Of a stretch of 64,000 nt of DNA, positions 41,445 to 49,390 are shown in pieces. The stretch is from NCBI RefSeq assembly GCF_000023885.1, contig NC_013165.1, positions 2,976,001 through 3,040,000 on the forward strand. Direction: 5' to 3'. The notes under the pieces were generated by a model that had not been told where the DNA came from, did no database searches, and saw nothing but the letters and a program-made list of their open reading frames with translations. This stretch comes from Slackia heliotrinireducens DSM 20476 (GTDB lineage Bacteria; Actinomycetota; Coriobacteriia; Coriobacteriales; Eggerthellaceae). Position numbers and translations under genes: made by a program. Each line of letters starts with the position of its first letter. Positions within the stretch are counted from its first letter, which is position 1.

Positions 41445-43331
41445 CTAGGCCACGAAGGATTCCATCAGGTAGCGGACGATGTCGCTTCGGCTGACGGTGC
41501 CAACCAGGCGACCGTTCTCCACGACAGGCATCTTCTTAATGCGACGGCCGTTGAGCTTGGCGCACACGCTGTCGATGGGCTCGTCAGCGGATGCGCACAC
41601 CACGTTCTCGGTGGCGTAATCCATGACGTTGCGGCCCAGCAGGTCGTGCACGCGATCGCCGAAAGCCTCGTCCTCCGCCATGGCAGCCAGGTAATAGCCC
41701 AGGTCAACGGCTTGCGTTTCGGACTTCGACAAGGCGCGCATAATGTCGCCGTCGGAAATGAAGCCGAGCACCGCGCCGGCCTTTCCCACCACGGGCACGC
41801 CGCTGGTCTTGTTGGCCACTAGGATGCGAGCCACATCGGCTACGGTGGCGCTGGCGGGCACCGTGTAGGCGTCTCGCTTCATGACGTCGGCCAAGCTCGG
41901 GACCGTCGCGCCCGAGGCGATTTCAGTTTCGGACGCATGCACAGCCGCAGGTGCCGCACCGCGCTCTTTATAGGAATACACCACGGCCACGACCAGGCCG
42001 AGCACAGCGATACCTGCCGCTACCAGCACAGCTTGGGAGAAACCCGCCGCGTTGCCGACGTTGGCGGAGGTTCCTTCCGCCGACGCCTTCGCCGCACCCG
42101 ACGACAGAATGCCGATGAACAGCGACGGTCCGATGGAAGCGGCCACCATGTTGAAGGTGTTGATGATGGACACGCCCGCACCGTGCTCCTCGCGGGGCAG
42201 CGTCCGCAGGCCGGCGGTTTGGGAGGGCGACATCATGAGGCCGACGCCCGCATACACCGCCACCGACGCGACTACCACAACAACCAGCGACATCGATGCG
42301 CTGAACGCCGCGATGGCGCACTGACCTGCGGCGGCCAGCAAAAACCCCACGGGGATAAGGGGCCAAGGGCCGGATTTGTCCATGATGCGCCCGCCGATAA
42401 CAGCTGTTATCGCATTGACCACGATGGCCGGCAGGATAAGTAGGCCAGCCAGCAGCGCCGTGTGGCCGAAAGTCCCTTCGAAGTACAGAGGAAGCAACAC
42501 GCTCATGGAGAACGTGGTCATCATGGCCACGATGACCAGGATGCACGCCACCGAGAATCGGGGATCGGTCATGGGGCGCATGGTGAGCATGGGATTGGGA
42601 ATGACGAACTGACGGCGCACGAACGCTGCAATGACCAGGACCGATACGGCGATGCAGACAAGTGCCAGTGGCAGATGGGTGGTGATTTCGCCAAGGCCGA
42701 AGACGAAGACCGTGAGACCCACGCTGGCCAACGCCAGCGATGGCGCATCCAGCTTGACGGACTCGGGCTCGCCGATGTTGCGCAGCAGTTTCGCACCTGC
42801 AACGGCGAGCAACGCCACAACCGTGAACGGCACCACGTGGATGGCTCGCCATCCGATGAAGGTGGCCGCCACGCCCGAGACCACAGGCGCAAAGGCGGGG
42901 CCCAGCGTGATGGCCGCCGAGCCGATGGACAGGTAGGTGCCCATTTTCTCGCGGGGAGCCACCGCCAGCACCGTACCCATCATGAGAGGGATGAACACGC
43001 CTGACCCTACAGCCTGGAGCAGACGCGCAGCCAGCAGCAACGGGAAATTCGGCATGACAAAGCTTGCCGCCTCGCCCACCAAAAAGCATGCCCCAGCAAC
43101 ATAGAACAGCCGACGCAACGTGAACCGTCGCGAAAGGAACGACATCACCGTTACGATGATCGATGTCACGATCATATAGCCTGTGACCAGCCATTGCGCT
43201 GCGCTGTAACTGATGGAGAATTCGGCCATGATGTCCACCATGGCCACATTGATGATGTTCTCGTTGAACGCCGCAATGAACGCCGCCAGATAAAGGATGA
43301 CGAGCATCGGCTTGTAATTTGTCTTCTGCAT
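41445..43331 (-). CDS. MFS transporter (DHA2-like, about 14 spans) fused to a CBS-domain pair
   Basis: The 628-residue protein starts at ATG 43329-43331 (MQKTNYKPMLVILYL), after AAAAGGG. Residues about 5-470 form a drug:H+ antiporter-2 type transporter: NENIINVAMVDIM, WLVTGYMIVTSIIV, the motif FLSRRFTLRRLF, and a late MMSPSQTAGLRTLPREEHGAG. Residues about 485-628 are two CBS domains (VMKRDAYTVPASATVADVAR, VPVVGKAGAVLGFISDGDIM, then KKMPVVENGRLVGTVSRSDI). CBS pairs bind adenine nucleotides or similar ligands, so export may respond to cell energy or a signalling nucleotide. The substrate is unknown. Confidence 0.88.
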   Translation of the reverse strand: MQKTNYKPMLVILYLAAFIAAFNENIINVAMVDIMAEFSISYSAAQWLVTGYMIVTSIIVTVMSFLSRRFTLRRLFYVAGACFLVGEAASFVMPNFPLLLAARLLQAVGSGVFIPLMMGTVLAVAPREKMGTYLSIGSAAITLGPAFAPVVSGVAATFIGWRAIHVVPFTVVALLAVAGAKLLRNIGEPESVKLDAPSLALASVGLTVFVFGLGEITTHLPLALVCIAVSVLVIAAFVRRQFVIPNPMLTMRPMTDPRFSVACILVIVAMMTTFSMSVLLPLYFEGTFGHTALLAGLLILPAIVVNAITAVIGGRIMDKSGPWPLIPVGFLLAAAGQCAIAAFSASMSLVVVVVASVAVYAGVGLMMSPSQTAGLRTLPREEHGAGVSIINTFNMVAASIGPSLFIGILSSGAAKASAEGTSANVGNAAGFSQAVLVAAGIAVLGLVVAVVYSYKERGAAPAAVHASETEIASGATVPSLADVMKRDAYTVPASATVADVARILVANKTSGVPVVGKAGAVLGFISDGDIMRALSKSETQAVDLGYYLAAMAEDEAFGDRVHDLLGRNVMDYATENVVCASADEPIDSVCAKLNGRRIKKMPVVENGRLVGTVSRSDIVRYLMESFVA

Positions 43332-43563
43332 TGACGACCCTTTTCCGTCCCGTCGGCACAGGCGAGCAAGGGCATAAAAAGAGCCCGGCGCACGACCTCG
43401 TGCCAACCGGACTTACGTAAAAAACAACTCGTTGGACCCGACCAGTATACGCTTCTCTTACGCTGCGGCACGATTTCTCCATCTCGGAACCAGACATGGC
43501 TAGAGCCTGACTCGAGCCTGGCACGACGGAGCAAGGGCCATGTCCCACGTTGCAGGGCATCGC
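43332..43563. other. Intergenic region upstream of the MFS-CBS gene
   Basis: These 232 bases hold the MFS-CBS promoter on the minus strand. A short GC-rich stretch (CCCGGCGCACGACC) near 43383 and an AT-rich stretch (TTACGTAAAAAACAAC) near 43413 are visible. I see no gene or clear operator. Confidence 0.4.
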
Positions 43564-43675
43564 CCGATTCGCCAACGCAATGCGTCAAGGGCGGCGTCTC
43601 CTGGCAACCACCATGCCCGCGCCTTCGACGACCCTCCCCATTGCCCAATGGCGCGGCGCACCCACCCATACAATG
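43564..43675 (+). repeat. Copy B of the 112-base repeat, upstream of a small membrane peptide and lipoprotein
   Basis: It matches 40344-40455 in length and most positions, from CCGATTCGCCAACGCAA to CCCATACAATG, again with TACAAT as a likely -10. It ends 27 bases before the 55-residue peptide gene. Confidence 0.85.
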
Positions 43676-43702
43676 AGGACAAGCAAAGGATGGGAGGTTG
43701 CC

Positions 43703-43870
43703 ATGGACGGCGACAGCAAGAAAACGGTCATCGCCGTTGCGGTTGTGATCTGGATCATCGGATACACCTTTATAGGATGGAGCCCTGATTGGCCGTTTGA
43801 GATCCTGTTCAATTTCTTGCACGATATCGGCATCGGTTACGGAACAGCTAGCGGATACCCCTGGAGCTAG
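43703..43870 (+). CDS. Small single-span membrane peptide, 55 residues
   Basis: The ATG follows GGGAGG at good spacing. The peptide has a polar start (MDGDSKKT), one hydrophobic segment (VIAVAVVIWIIGYTFIG, about 9-25) and an aromatic tail (WSPDWPFEILFNFLHDIG). It lies under the promoter-like repeat copy B and 21 bases before the lipoprotein gene, so the two are probably one transcript. No family is recognised. A leader-peptide, toxin-like or accessory role cannot be decided from sequence. Confidence 0.6.
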   Translation: MDGDSKKTVIAVAVVIWIIGYTFIGWSPDWPFEILFNFLHDIGIGYGTASGYPWS

Positions 43871-43891
43871 CACGATACAAGGAGGCAAACC

Positions 43892-44608
43892 GTGCTCGCG
43901 CATCGCCGCACATCGCTATTTCGTCTTGCTGTTGTATGTCTTATGGCCGCAACCCTGGCTTGCGGACTTGCGGCATGCGGCTCGTCAGGCCCAAGCTCAA
44001 GCTCGAGCAACAGATCCAGCTCAGGAGACTGCCCCTACGAGGGCGACTACGCGCTTGTAATCAGCTTCGATCTTACCGCTAGCCAAGAGAGCGGCACTAT
44101 GGAGGATCCCTATCGAGAATCCGGAACGGTGCATGTCGACAGCGACACCACGACCTTGACCTACGAATCCGAAGACGGCACCCATACCATCGAAGGCTCG
44201 TTTTCAGAGGTGACCGACAGGGGCGTGTGGATGTACCAAGTCGATAGGAACAAGTATCTGGGCATCGGAGAAAACACGGATATGGGCGCTACGTTTGCCA
44301 TACTAGCCATCGGAGGCGCCACTCCGGCAGACGACATTTACATCGGCATTTTGCTTGAACCCGTGGAAGCCGTCGCCGGCAGCGACGCCGTCGTAGGCGT
44401 CTGGGAGTCGGAATACGGGACCACCGTGGAGTTCACGCCCGGCGGCACCATGATCGGCAGCGATTCGGTAGAGACGTGGTACAACTTCTACACCATTAAC
44501 GGCGACGTTCTCCAGCTTACAGGCATACCTGATTGCTTCCTAATCGGCGACGGTCAGTTGACATACGTTCTTGATGACTATGAAATCCCATTCTATCCGG
44601 AGGGATAG
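43892..44608 (+). CDS. Lipoprotein with C-terminal lipocalin-like (DUF5640-type) domain
   Basis: The 238-residue protein starts at GTG after GGAGGCAAAC. A basic N-terminus and hydrophobic segment lead to the lipobox LAAC (Cys near residue 30), then a Ser-rich linker. The mature part is beta-rich; its last 75 residues resemble the end of the protein at 40485 (VVGVWESEYGTTVEFTPGG, FYTINGDVLQLTG). It should sit on the outer face of the cytoplasmic membrane. Function is unknown. It shares the upstream 112-base repeat with its paralogue. Confidence 0.8.
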   Translation: MLAHRRTSLFRLAVVCLMAATLACGLAACGSSGPSSSSSNRSSSGDCPYEGDYALVISFDLTASQESGTMEDPYRESGTVHVDSDTTTLTYESEDGTHTIEGSFSEVTDRGVWMYQVDRNKYLGIGENTDMGATFAILAIGGATPADDIYIGILLEPVEAVAGSDAVVGVWESEYGTTVEFTPGGTMIGSDSVETWYNFYTINGDVLQLTGIPDCFLIGDGQLTYVLDDYEIPFYPEG

Positions 44609-44651
44609 CAGTATCGGCAAGTCAGCAGAACCCCGAACCCGGGCAAACGAA

Positions 44652-44708
44652 GGGTCGGGGCGCTTTTCGCCCTCCAGGCGAAACAGCCCCGACCCGGCGG
44701 GACGGCTT
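44652..44708 (+). terminator. Hairpin after the lipoprotein gene
   Basis: GGGTCGGGGC (44652-44661) and GCCCCGACCC (44686-44695) form the outer stem, with TTTCGCC/GGCGAAA stacked inside; the sequence then runs to GGCTTTT. It is a strong two-part stem with a short, displaced T-run. Confidence 0.65.
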
Positions 44709-44762
44709 TTCGAAGCAGAGGAAGACGCGGCGCGCTCCGACGGGGTAGCCGCTGTTGGAAGT

Positions 44763-44918
44763 TGGGCGGAATGCGCGGTGCGCAACGCTTCAATCCCTCA
44801 AACAAAAAGCTCCGATGCGCATGCATCGGAGCCATTCGAAAACCGTAGATTGGAGCCCGGCGCATAGCCCCGAAGGGGCGGTAGCCGGGCGGGCGTTGCG
44901 CACCGCGCATTCCGCCCA
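44763..44918. repeat. Compound inverted repeat: 26-base perfect arms enclosing two inner hairpins
   Basis: The outer arms 44763-44788 and 44893-44918 are perfectly complementary over 26 bases (left arm begins TGGGCGGAATGCGCGG). Inside are a 10-base hairpin, GCTCCGATGC/GCATCGGAGC (44809-44832), and a second, interrupted stem, GCCCGGC...GCCCC/GGGGC...GCCGGGC (44855-44890). A single strand would fold into a three-way junction. It lies between convergent genes, 14 bases beyond the ABC gene's stop. It carries no gene. Confidence 0.85.
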
Positions 44919-44931
44919 GCCCCATGTCAGG

Positions 44932-47598
44932 CTATTCAGTCCTGAGCGCGGTCACCGGATCTTTCTTAGCCGCCATGCGAGACGGGATGATGCCGCCGAT
45001 GAGGGTCAGCAGCACCGAAATCGCCACCAGGGCAGCGCCGGCGCCGGCTGGGACGGCCGCCATGTCCTTCACGCCGGAAACGTGCTCGATGATGATGTTG
45101 ACGGGTATGTCCAGCAGCACCGTCAGCCCGACGCCGAGCAGGCCGGCAAGCAGGCCGATGATGAAGGTCTCGGCGTTGAACACGCGGGAGATGTCCTTCT
45201 TCGAGGCGCCGATGGAGCGCAGGATGCCGATCTCCTTGGTGCGCTCAAGCACGCTGATGTAGGTGATGATGCCGATCATGATCGAGCTCACGACCAGGGA
45301 AATTGCTACGAACGCAATCAGAATGTAGGTGATGGAGTTCACGATGCTCGTAACGCTGGACATGAGGGTGCCCACGATGTCGGTGTAGTGGATGACCTGG
45401 TCGTCTTCACCCGAAGCCTCCATGCGGTCGTTGTAGTCGGCGATAATCTGGTCCACGACCTCCTTGGAGTTGAAGTCCCGCGGATAGATGCTGATGGCGA
45501 AGGGGCTGTCCACGTCGGAAACACCCAGCTTCTCAAGGTTGCCCTCGTAGGAGGCGTCGGCGGTGTTGGCGGCCATCTGTTTCTGGAAGGCATCGACAAT
45601 CTCGTCGTCGGTCATGCCGGCGTCGCGCAGCTGGTCAATGTAGTCGCGAACCTGATCGCCTTGGGCCGAAGGCATCTCGGCAATCATCTCGTCGATGCTC
45701 TCCATGGTGAGTTCGTCCTCGTCGTCATCGGGAAACGCGTAGCCCGTGAACACGTCGTTGTTGGCGTTGGCCTTCTGCTCCTGGACGATCTCGGAATCCT
45801 CAACCAGCTGGATGGCGTGCTCCATCAGGTCGCGGCGGTACAGGATGCCGCCGGTCTGGGCCGCGTTGGACGAACTGTCCTCAGTAGCCTGCACGATGCC
45901 AACCACCTTGATGACCTCGGCGTCTTCCAGCTGTTCGATAACGAAATCATCGTCGTCTGAACGGTCGACCCAAGTGTCGTCGTCGCCCTTCTCGTAGTAG
46001 GCGGTCTGCGGCAGCAGCTTGAATTCCAGGGCCATCAGTTCGTCGTAGGTGTAGGTGGTCTGTTCGAATTCCTTAACCTTCTTGCCGGCGATGGCATCGG
46101 TCATCAGGTCTTTCAGCTCGGCCTGGTCCAGCAGGCCGAGGGAATACAGCGTGTAGTCGGAAATGGAGCCGTATTCGTCAAGCACGATGACGACCTCGTT
46201 CCACGCCTCGGGCATGGACCCTTCCACCAGCGTGAAGTCGCGTTCGAAGCTTTCGGGGTTGTCGAGCATCTCAAGCCACACGTCGTAGCCGCCGCCCACA
46301 GCGGACATGCTGCTCAACATGGCGCTCTGCGTGCTGCCGGCGGTGCTGATGCCCAGCGAATCCATGACGGTTGCGGGGTTGACCTGCACCAAGCCGTCTT
46401 CGGTGTCGGCTGCATATATATTGATAGGGGTTTTGTACGAGTACTGGATGTCCGTCACGTAATCCTGAATGTCGTCGGGATTCGATTCCAGCCACGACTT
46501 GATAGATTCCATGTCGTTGGTGTCCGCATCGTTCACGATGCTGGTCACCATGTCGGTCACGAAATTGAACGAAGGCACGACGCCTTCCTCGTGCTGCACC
46601 TCCTCGGAATTCGAACCGCCCGACATGCCCACGATCAGCGACGCCAGGTTCATCGACGTTTCCTGGATGGTGATGGGATACTGCCCCATCGCGGCTTCTT
46701 CCTGCTCGTTGATGTAGTTCTGCGCACCGCTGGACAGCGACAGAATCAGCGCGATGCCGATGATGCCGATGGAGCCGGCGAATGCCGTCAGAATGGTGCG
46801 GCCCTTCTTGGTGAGCAGGTTGTTGACGGAAAGGGAGAAGGCGGTCAGCATGCTCATGGACGTGCGTCCCGAGCCGAACTGGGCGTTGTCTTCGATGCGG
46901 CGGCGGTCCTCTTCAGAAATCTCATAGGGGTCCGTGTCGCTTTGGATGACGCCGTCGCGCAGCACCACGATGCGGTCGGCGTATTCTTCAGCCAGCTCAG
47001 GGTTGTGGGTGACCATGATGACCAGGCGGTCCTTTGCCACCTGGCGAAGGATGTCCATGACCTGCACGCTGGTTTCGGTATCAAGGGCGCCGGTGGGCTC
47101 GTCGGCCAGCACGATGCTGGGATCGTTCACCAGGGCACGGGCGATGGCCACGCGCTGCATCTGGCCGCCGGACAGCTGGTTGGGGCGTTTGTGCATCTGC
47201 TCGCCCAAACCCACGTCGATCAGGGCCTGTTCGGCACGCTTCTTGCGCTCACCGCGGGAAACGCCCGACAGCGTGAGCGCCAACTCGACGTTGGCCAGCA
47301 CCGTCTGGTGCGGGATGAGGTTGTAGCTCTGGAACACGAAGCCGACGCTGTGGTTGCGGTACGAGTCCCAATCGCGGTCCATGTACTTCTTGGTTGATGT
47401 GCCGTTGATGACCAGGTCGCCCGAGGTGTACTGATCCAAGCCGCCGATGATGTTCAGCAGCGTGGTCTTGCCGCAGCCGGACTGGCCCAGGATGGCCACA
47501 AACTCCGAATCCCGGAACTGCAGGCTTACGCCCTTGAGCGCCTGGACGGTGGTGTCGCCCGACACGTAATCTTTCTTAATGTTTTTGAGCTCGAGCAC
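44932..47598 (-). CDS. MacB/LolD-like ABC ATPase fused to a large FtsX-type permease
   Basis: The 888-residue protein is best started at GTG 47596-47598 ([15 protein letters not shown]...), directly after AAGGAGGGG; a longer frame would add 61 residues unlike the family. The ATPase (1 to about 230) has GQSGCGKTT (about 38-46), [15 protein letters not shown] and [16 protein letters not shown] span near residue 255 is followed by an extracytoplasmic region of several hundred residues and then a C-terminal FtsX domain with three spans ([20 protein letters not shown] between them). Such proteins move lipoproteins, peptides or antibiotics mechanically. A single FtsX half implies a homodimer. Confidence 0.9.
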   Translation of the reverse strand: MLELKNIKKDYVSGDTTVQALKGVSLQFRDSEFVAILGQSGCGKTTLLNIIGGLDQYTSGDLVINGTSTKKYMDRDWDSYRNHSVGFVFQSYNLIPHQTVLANVELALTLSGVSRGERKKRAEQALIDVGLGEQMHKRPNQLSGGQMQRVAIARALVNDPSIVLADEPTGALDTETSVQVMDILRQVAKDRLVIMVTHNPELAEEYADRIVVLRDGVIQSDTDPYEISEEDRRRIEDNAQFGSGRTSMSMLTAFSLSVNNLLTKKGRTILTAFAGSIGIIGIALILSLSSGAQNYINEQEEAAMGQYPITIQETSMNLASLIVGMSGGSNSEEVQHEEGVVPSFNFVTDMVTSIVNDADTNDMESIKSWLESNPDDIQDYVTDIQYSYKTPINIYAADTEDGLVQVNPATVMDSLGISTAGSTQSAMLSSMSAVGGGYDVWLEMLDNPESFERDFTLVEGSMPEAWNEVVIVLDEYGSISDYTLYSLGLLDQAELKDLMTDAIAGKKVKEFEQTTYTYDELMALEFKLLPQTAYYEKGDDDTWVDRSDDDDFVIEQLEDAEVIKVVGIVQATEDSSSNAAQTGGILYRRDLMEHAIQLVEDSEIVQEQKANANNDVFTGYAFPDDDEDELTMESIDEMIAEMPSAQGDQVRDYIDQLRDAGMTDDEIVDAFQKQMAANTADASYEGNLEKLGVSDVDSPFAISIYPRDFNSKEVVDQIIADYNDRMEASGEDDQVIHYTDIVGTLMSSVTSIVNSITYILIAFVAISLVVSSIMIGIITYISVLERTKEIGILRSIGASKKDISRVFNAETFIIGLLAGLLGVGLTVLLDIPVNIIIEHVSGVKDMAAVPAGAGAALVAISVLLTLIGGIIPSRMAAKKDPVTALRTE

Positions 47599-47802
47599 GG
47601 GCCCCTCCTTGTACACGTATCCACAGATGGCAGGATACCCCACCCTGTCGAACGAATTCGGCAATGCCAGGAAAAACTGTATCCATGTTGCCAAATTGTT
47701 GGGATGCACAAGGAGCAAAAGCGCAGTTGATATGCCGAAACCGCTTCGACTGGAAGCGCGATTGCAAAAGACGGCCATCATGCCGATCGAACGACAGACG
47801 CA

Positions 47803-47834
47803 AAAAGCCGGCCCGACGAGTCGGACCGGCTTTC
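47803..47834 (-). terminator. Terminator of the dmsABC-like operon
   Basis: On the minus strand AAAGCCGG.CCGAC and its complement form the stem, followed by TTTTTGC. It lies about 50 bases beyond the membrane-anchor gene stop. Confidence 0.8.
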
Positions 47835-47885
47835 CTAACGCTACCAGGGAGGGGTGAGTGCAGAAGGCGGGTAGCGTCGGATGGT

Positions 47886-48752
47886 TTAATACACGAGGAG
47901 CACAGGATAACCCACCATGTAGACGACCACGCGGAACATGATCGACGTGGCGAATGCGGCAATCAGAGCCACAGCCATCAGCGCCTTAGATGCCTCAGGG
48001 TTCTTCTTCGCCATGAAGGCGCATACGGCTGTCGCGGCGGCACAGACCAGGGAGAGCCAGAACAGCGGAGCGCCGGCACCCGTCAGGGCGATGGATGCAA
48101 CATTGTCGATGTGGGTTGGAGCGGTGGTCATGAGCGTGGGATTCAGATAATGCCCCACATCTGTAAACTTCGTACCAGCAGCCAGGGCGATGAAGATCAC
48201 TTCGGTCACGAGAGCGATGATGCCGCCGACGAACGTGAAGTTGATGCTGTCGGCCAGACACTGGTTGTCAGCCTTGACTGCGGTCAGGGCCCACAGGACC
48301 ACGGGGCCCAGCAGACAGGCGTTGCCTAGGTAGAAGAATTCCAGACCCACGCCCCAAGCCGGACGACCGGCCATCCAATAGGAGTGGGCAGTAGCAGCCA
48401 CCATGGCGATTGAGGCAATAAGGGTTACCCAGGCCAGAGCCTTGTTGGTCTTCTGGCCGCGAATCATGACGAACCAGATGACGATGAGCACCGCCAGCAC
48501 CACGCAGCCTATAAGCTCTTGGGTAATGCCTGAAGTAATGTGGCCGAAGCCGTTGAAGATGCGCTCCCAATGCTGCAGGTGTGTGAAGGACCCGACACCG
48601 CCGACGACCAGCGAAACCGCGGCCAGAATAACTGCGGGCATCTGGATCTTCTCGGCCTTATCCTTCAGGGCGAAGATGGACAGCATACCGAGCGTACCGC
48701 TGGTCACGCAAACAAACAGGGTGAAGATGACCAAGGGCCATTGCGTTTGCAT
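47886..48752 (-). CDS. DmsC-like membrane anchor subunit
   Basis: The 288-residue protein has eight predicted membrane spans, as in DmsC, beginning QWPLVIFTLFVCVTSGTLGM. GGVGSFTHLQHWERIFNGFGHITSGITQE near residues 50-78 contains the His pair expected near the quinol-oxidation site. It anchors the catalytic and ferredoxin subunits and oxidises menaquinol. Its start overlaps the DmsB-like stop as TAATG, so translation is coupled. It is last in the operon before a terminator. Confidence 0.9.
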   Translation of the reverse strand: MQTQWPLVIFTLFVCVTSGTLGMLSIFALKDKAEKIQMPAVILAAVSLVVGGVGSFTHLQHWERIFNGFGHITSGITQELIGCVVLAVLIVIWFVMIRGQKTNKALAWVTLIASIAMVAATAHSYWMAGRPAWGVGLEFFYLGNACLLGPVVLWALTAVKADNQCLADSINFTFVGGIIALVTEVIFIALAAGTKFTDVGHYLNPTLMTTAPTHIDNVASIALTGAGAPLFWLSLVCAAATAVCAFMAKKNPEASKALMAVALIAAFATSIMFRVVVYMVGYPVLLVY

Positions 48753-49387
48753 TAGTTGTCACCGCCTTCCCACTTGTGACGACGGAGGATGTAAGCAAAC
48801 GAGGGCTTGTTGCCGACGTCCGGCAGGTGATAGATGTCTTCCTCCGAGAAATCTTCCAAGAAATCGACCATCTTGCGCTGTTCGCCCAGCGGGTCGTAGG
48901 AACCCACGAAGCTGTCCAGGCCTTGGTCCAAGTCGCCGATCCAGCGGGCGTTGCCGCCGCACTGGGACACGCATTGAGGCAGCTCGCCCTGCTGGAGCTT
49001 CTGCTCGCACAGGGTGCACTTCTCGACGACGCGCTCTTCCTCGTTGAGGTAACGAACGCCGTAGGGGCAGGCCATGACGCAGAACTGGCAGCCGATGCAT
49101 TTGGCCTTGTCAATCTGAATCGTGCCGTCCTCGGCGATGTGGGACGCCTCGGTGGGGCACACCTTCACGCACTCGGGGTTTTCGCAGTGCTGGCAGCCGA
49201 CAGTCACGAAGTACATGTACACGTCCGGATACTGGCCGGATCCTCCCTCAATGGGATTCGGCCCCACGCGAACGACCTTGTTCCAGAAGTTGCCGATAGG
49301 GACGTTGTTTACAGCCTTGCACGCAACGGAGCAGGCCAGGCAGCCAACGCAACGGTTTACGTCGGTGATGATAGACATCCGAGTCAT
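48752..49387 (-). CDS. DmsB-like ferredoxin subunit
   Basis: The 211-residue protein has four [4Fe-4S] cysteine groups: CVGCLACSVACK (about 13-24), CQHCENPECVKVCP, CIGCQFCVMACPYG and CTLCEQKLQQGELPQCVSQCG. It passes electrons from the membrane anchor to the pterin enzyme. It has no signal peptide, as usual for a hitchhiker on the Tat system. Three bases separate it from the catalytic gene upstream. Its C-terminal region (YHLPDVGNKPSFAYILRRHKW) follows the last cluster as in other DmsB/NrfC types. Confidence 0.93.
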   Translation of the reverse strand: MTRMSIITDVNRCVGCLACSVACKAVNNVPIGNFWNKVVRVGPNPIEGGSGQYPDVYMYFVTVGCQHCENPECVKVCPTEASHIAEDGTIQIDKAKCIGCQFCVMACPYGVRYLNEEERVVEKCTLCEQKLQQGELPQCVSQCGGNARWIGDLDQGLDSFVGSYDPLGEQRKMVDFLEDFSEEDIYHLPDVGNKPSFAYILRRHKWEGGDN

Positions 49388-49390
49388 GGG

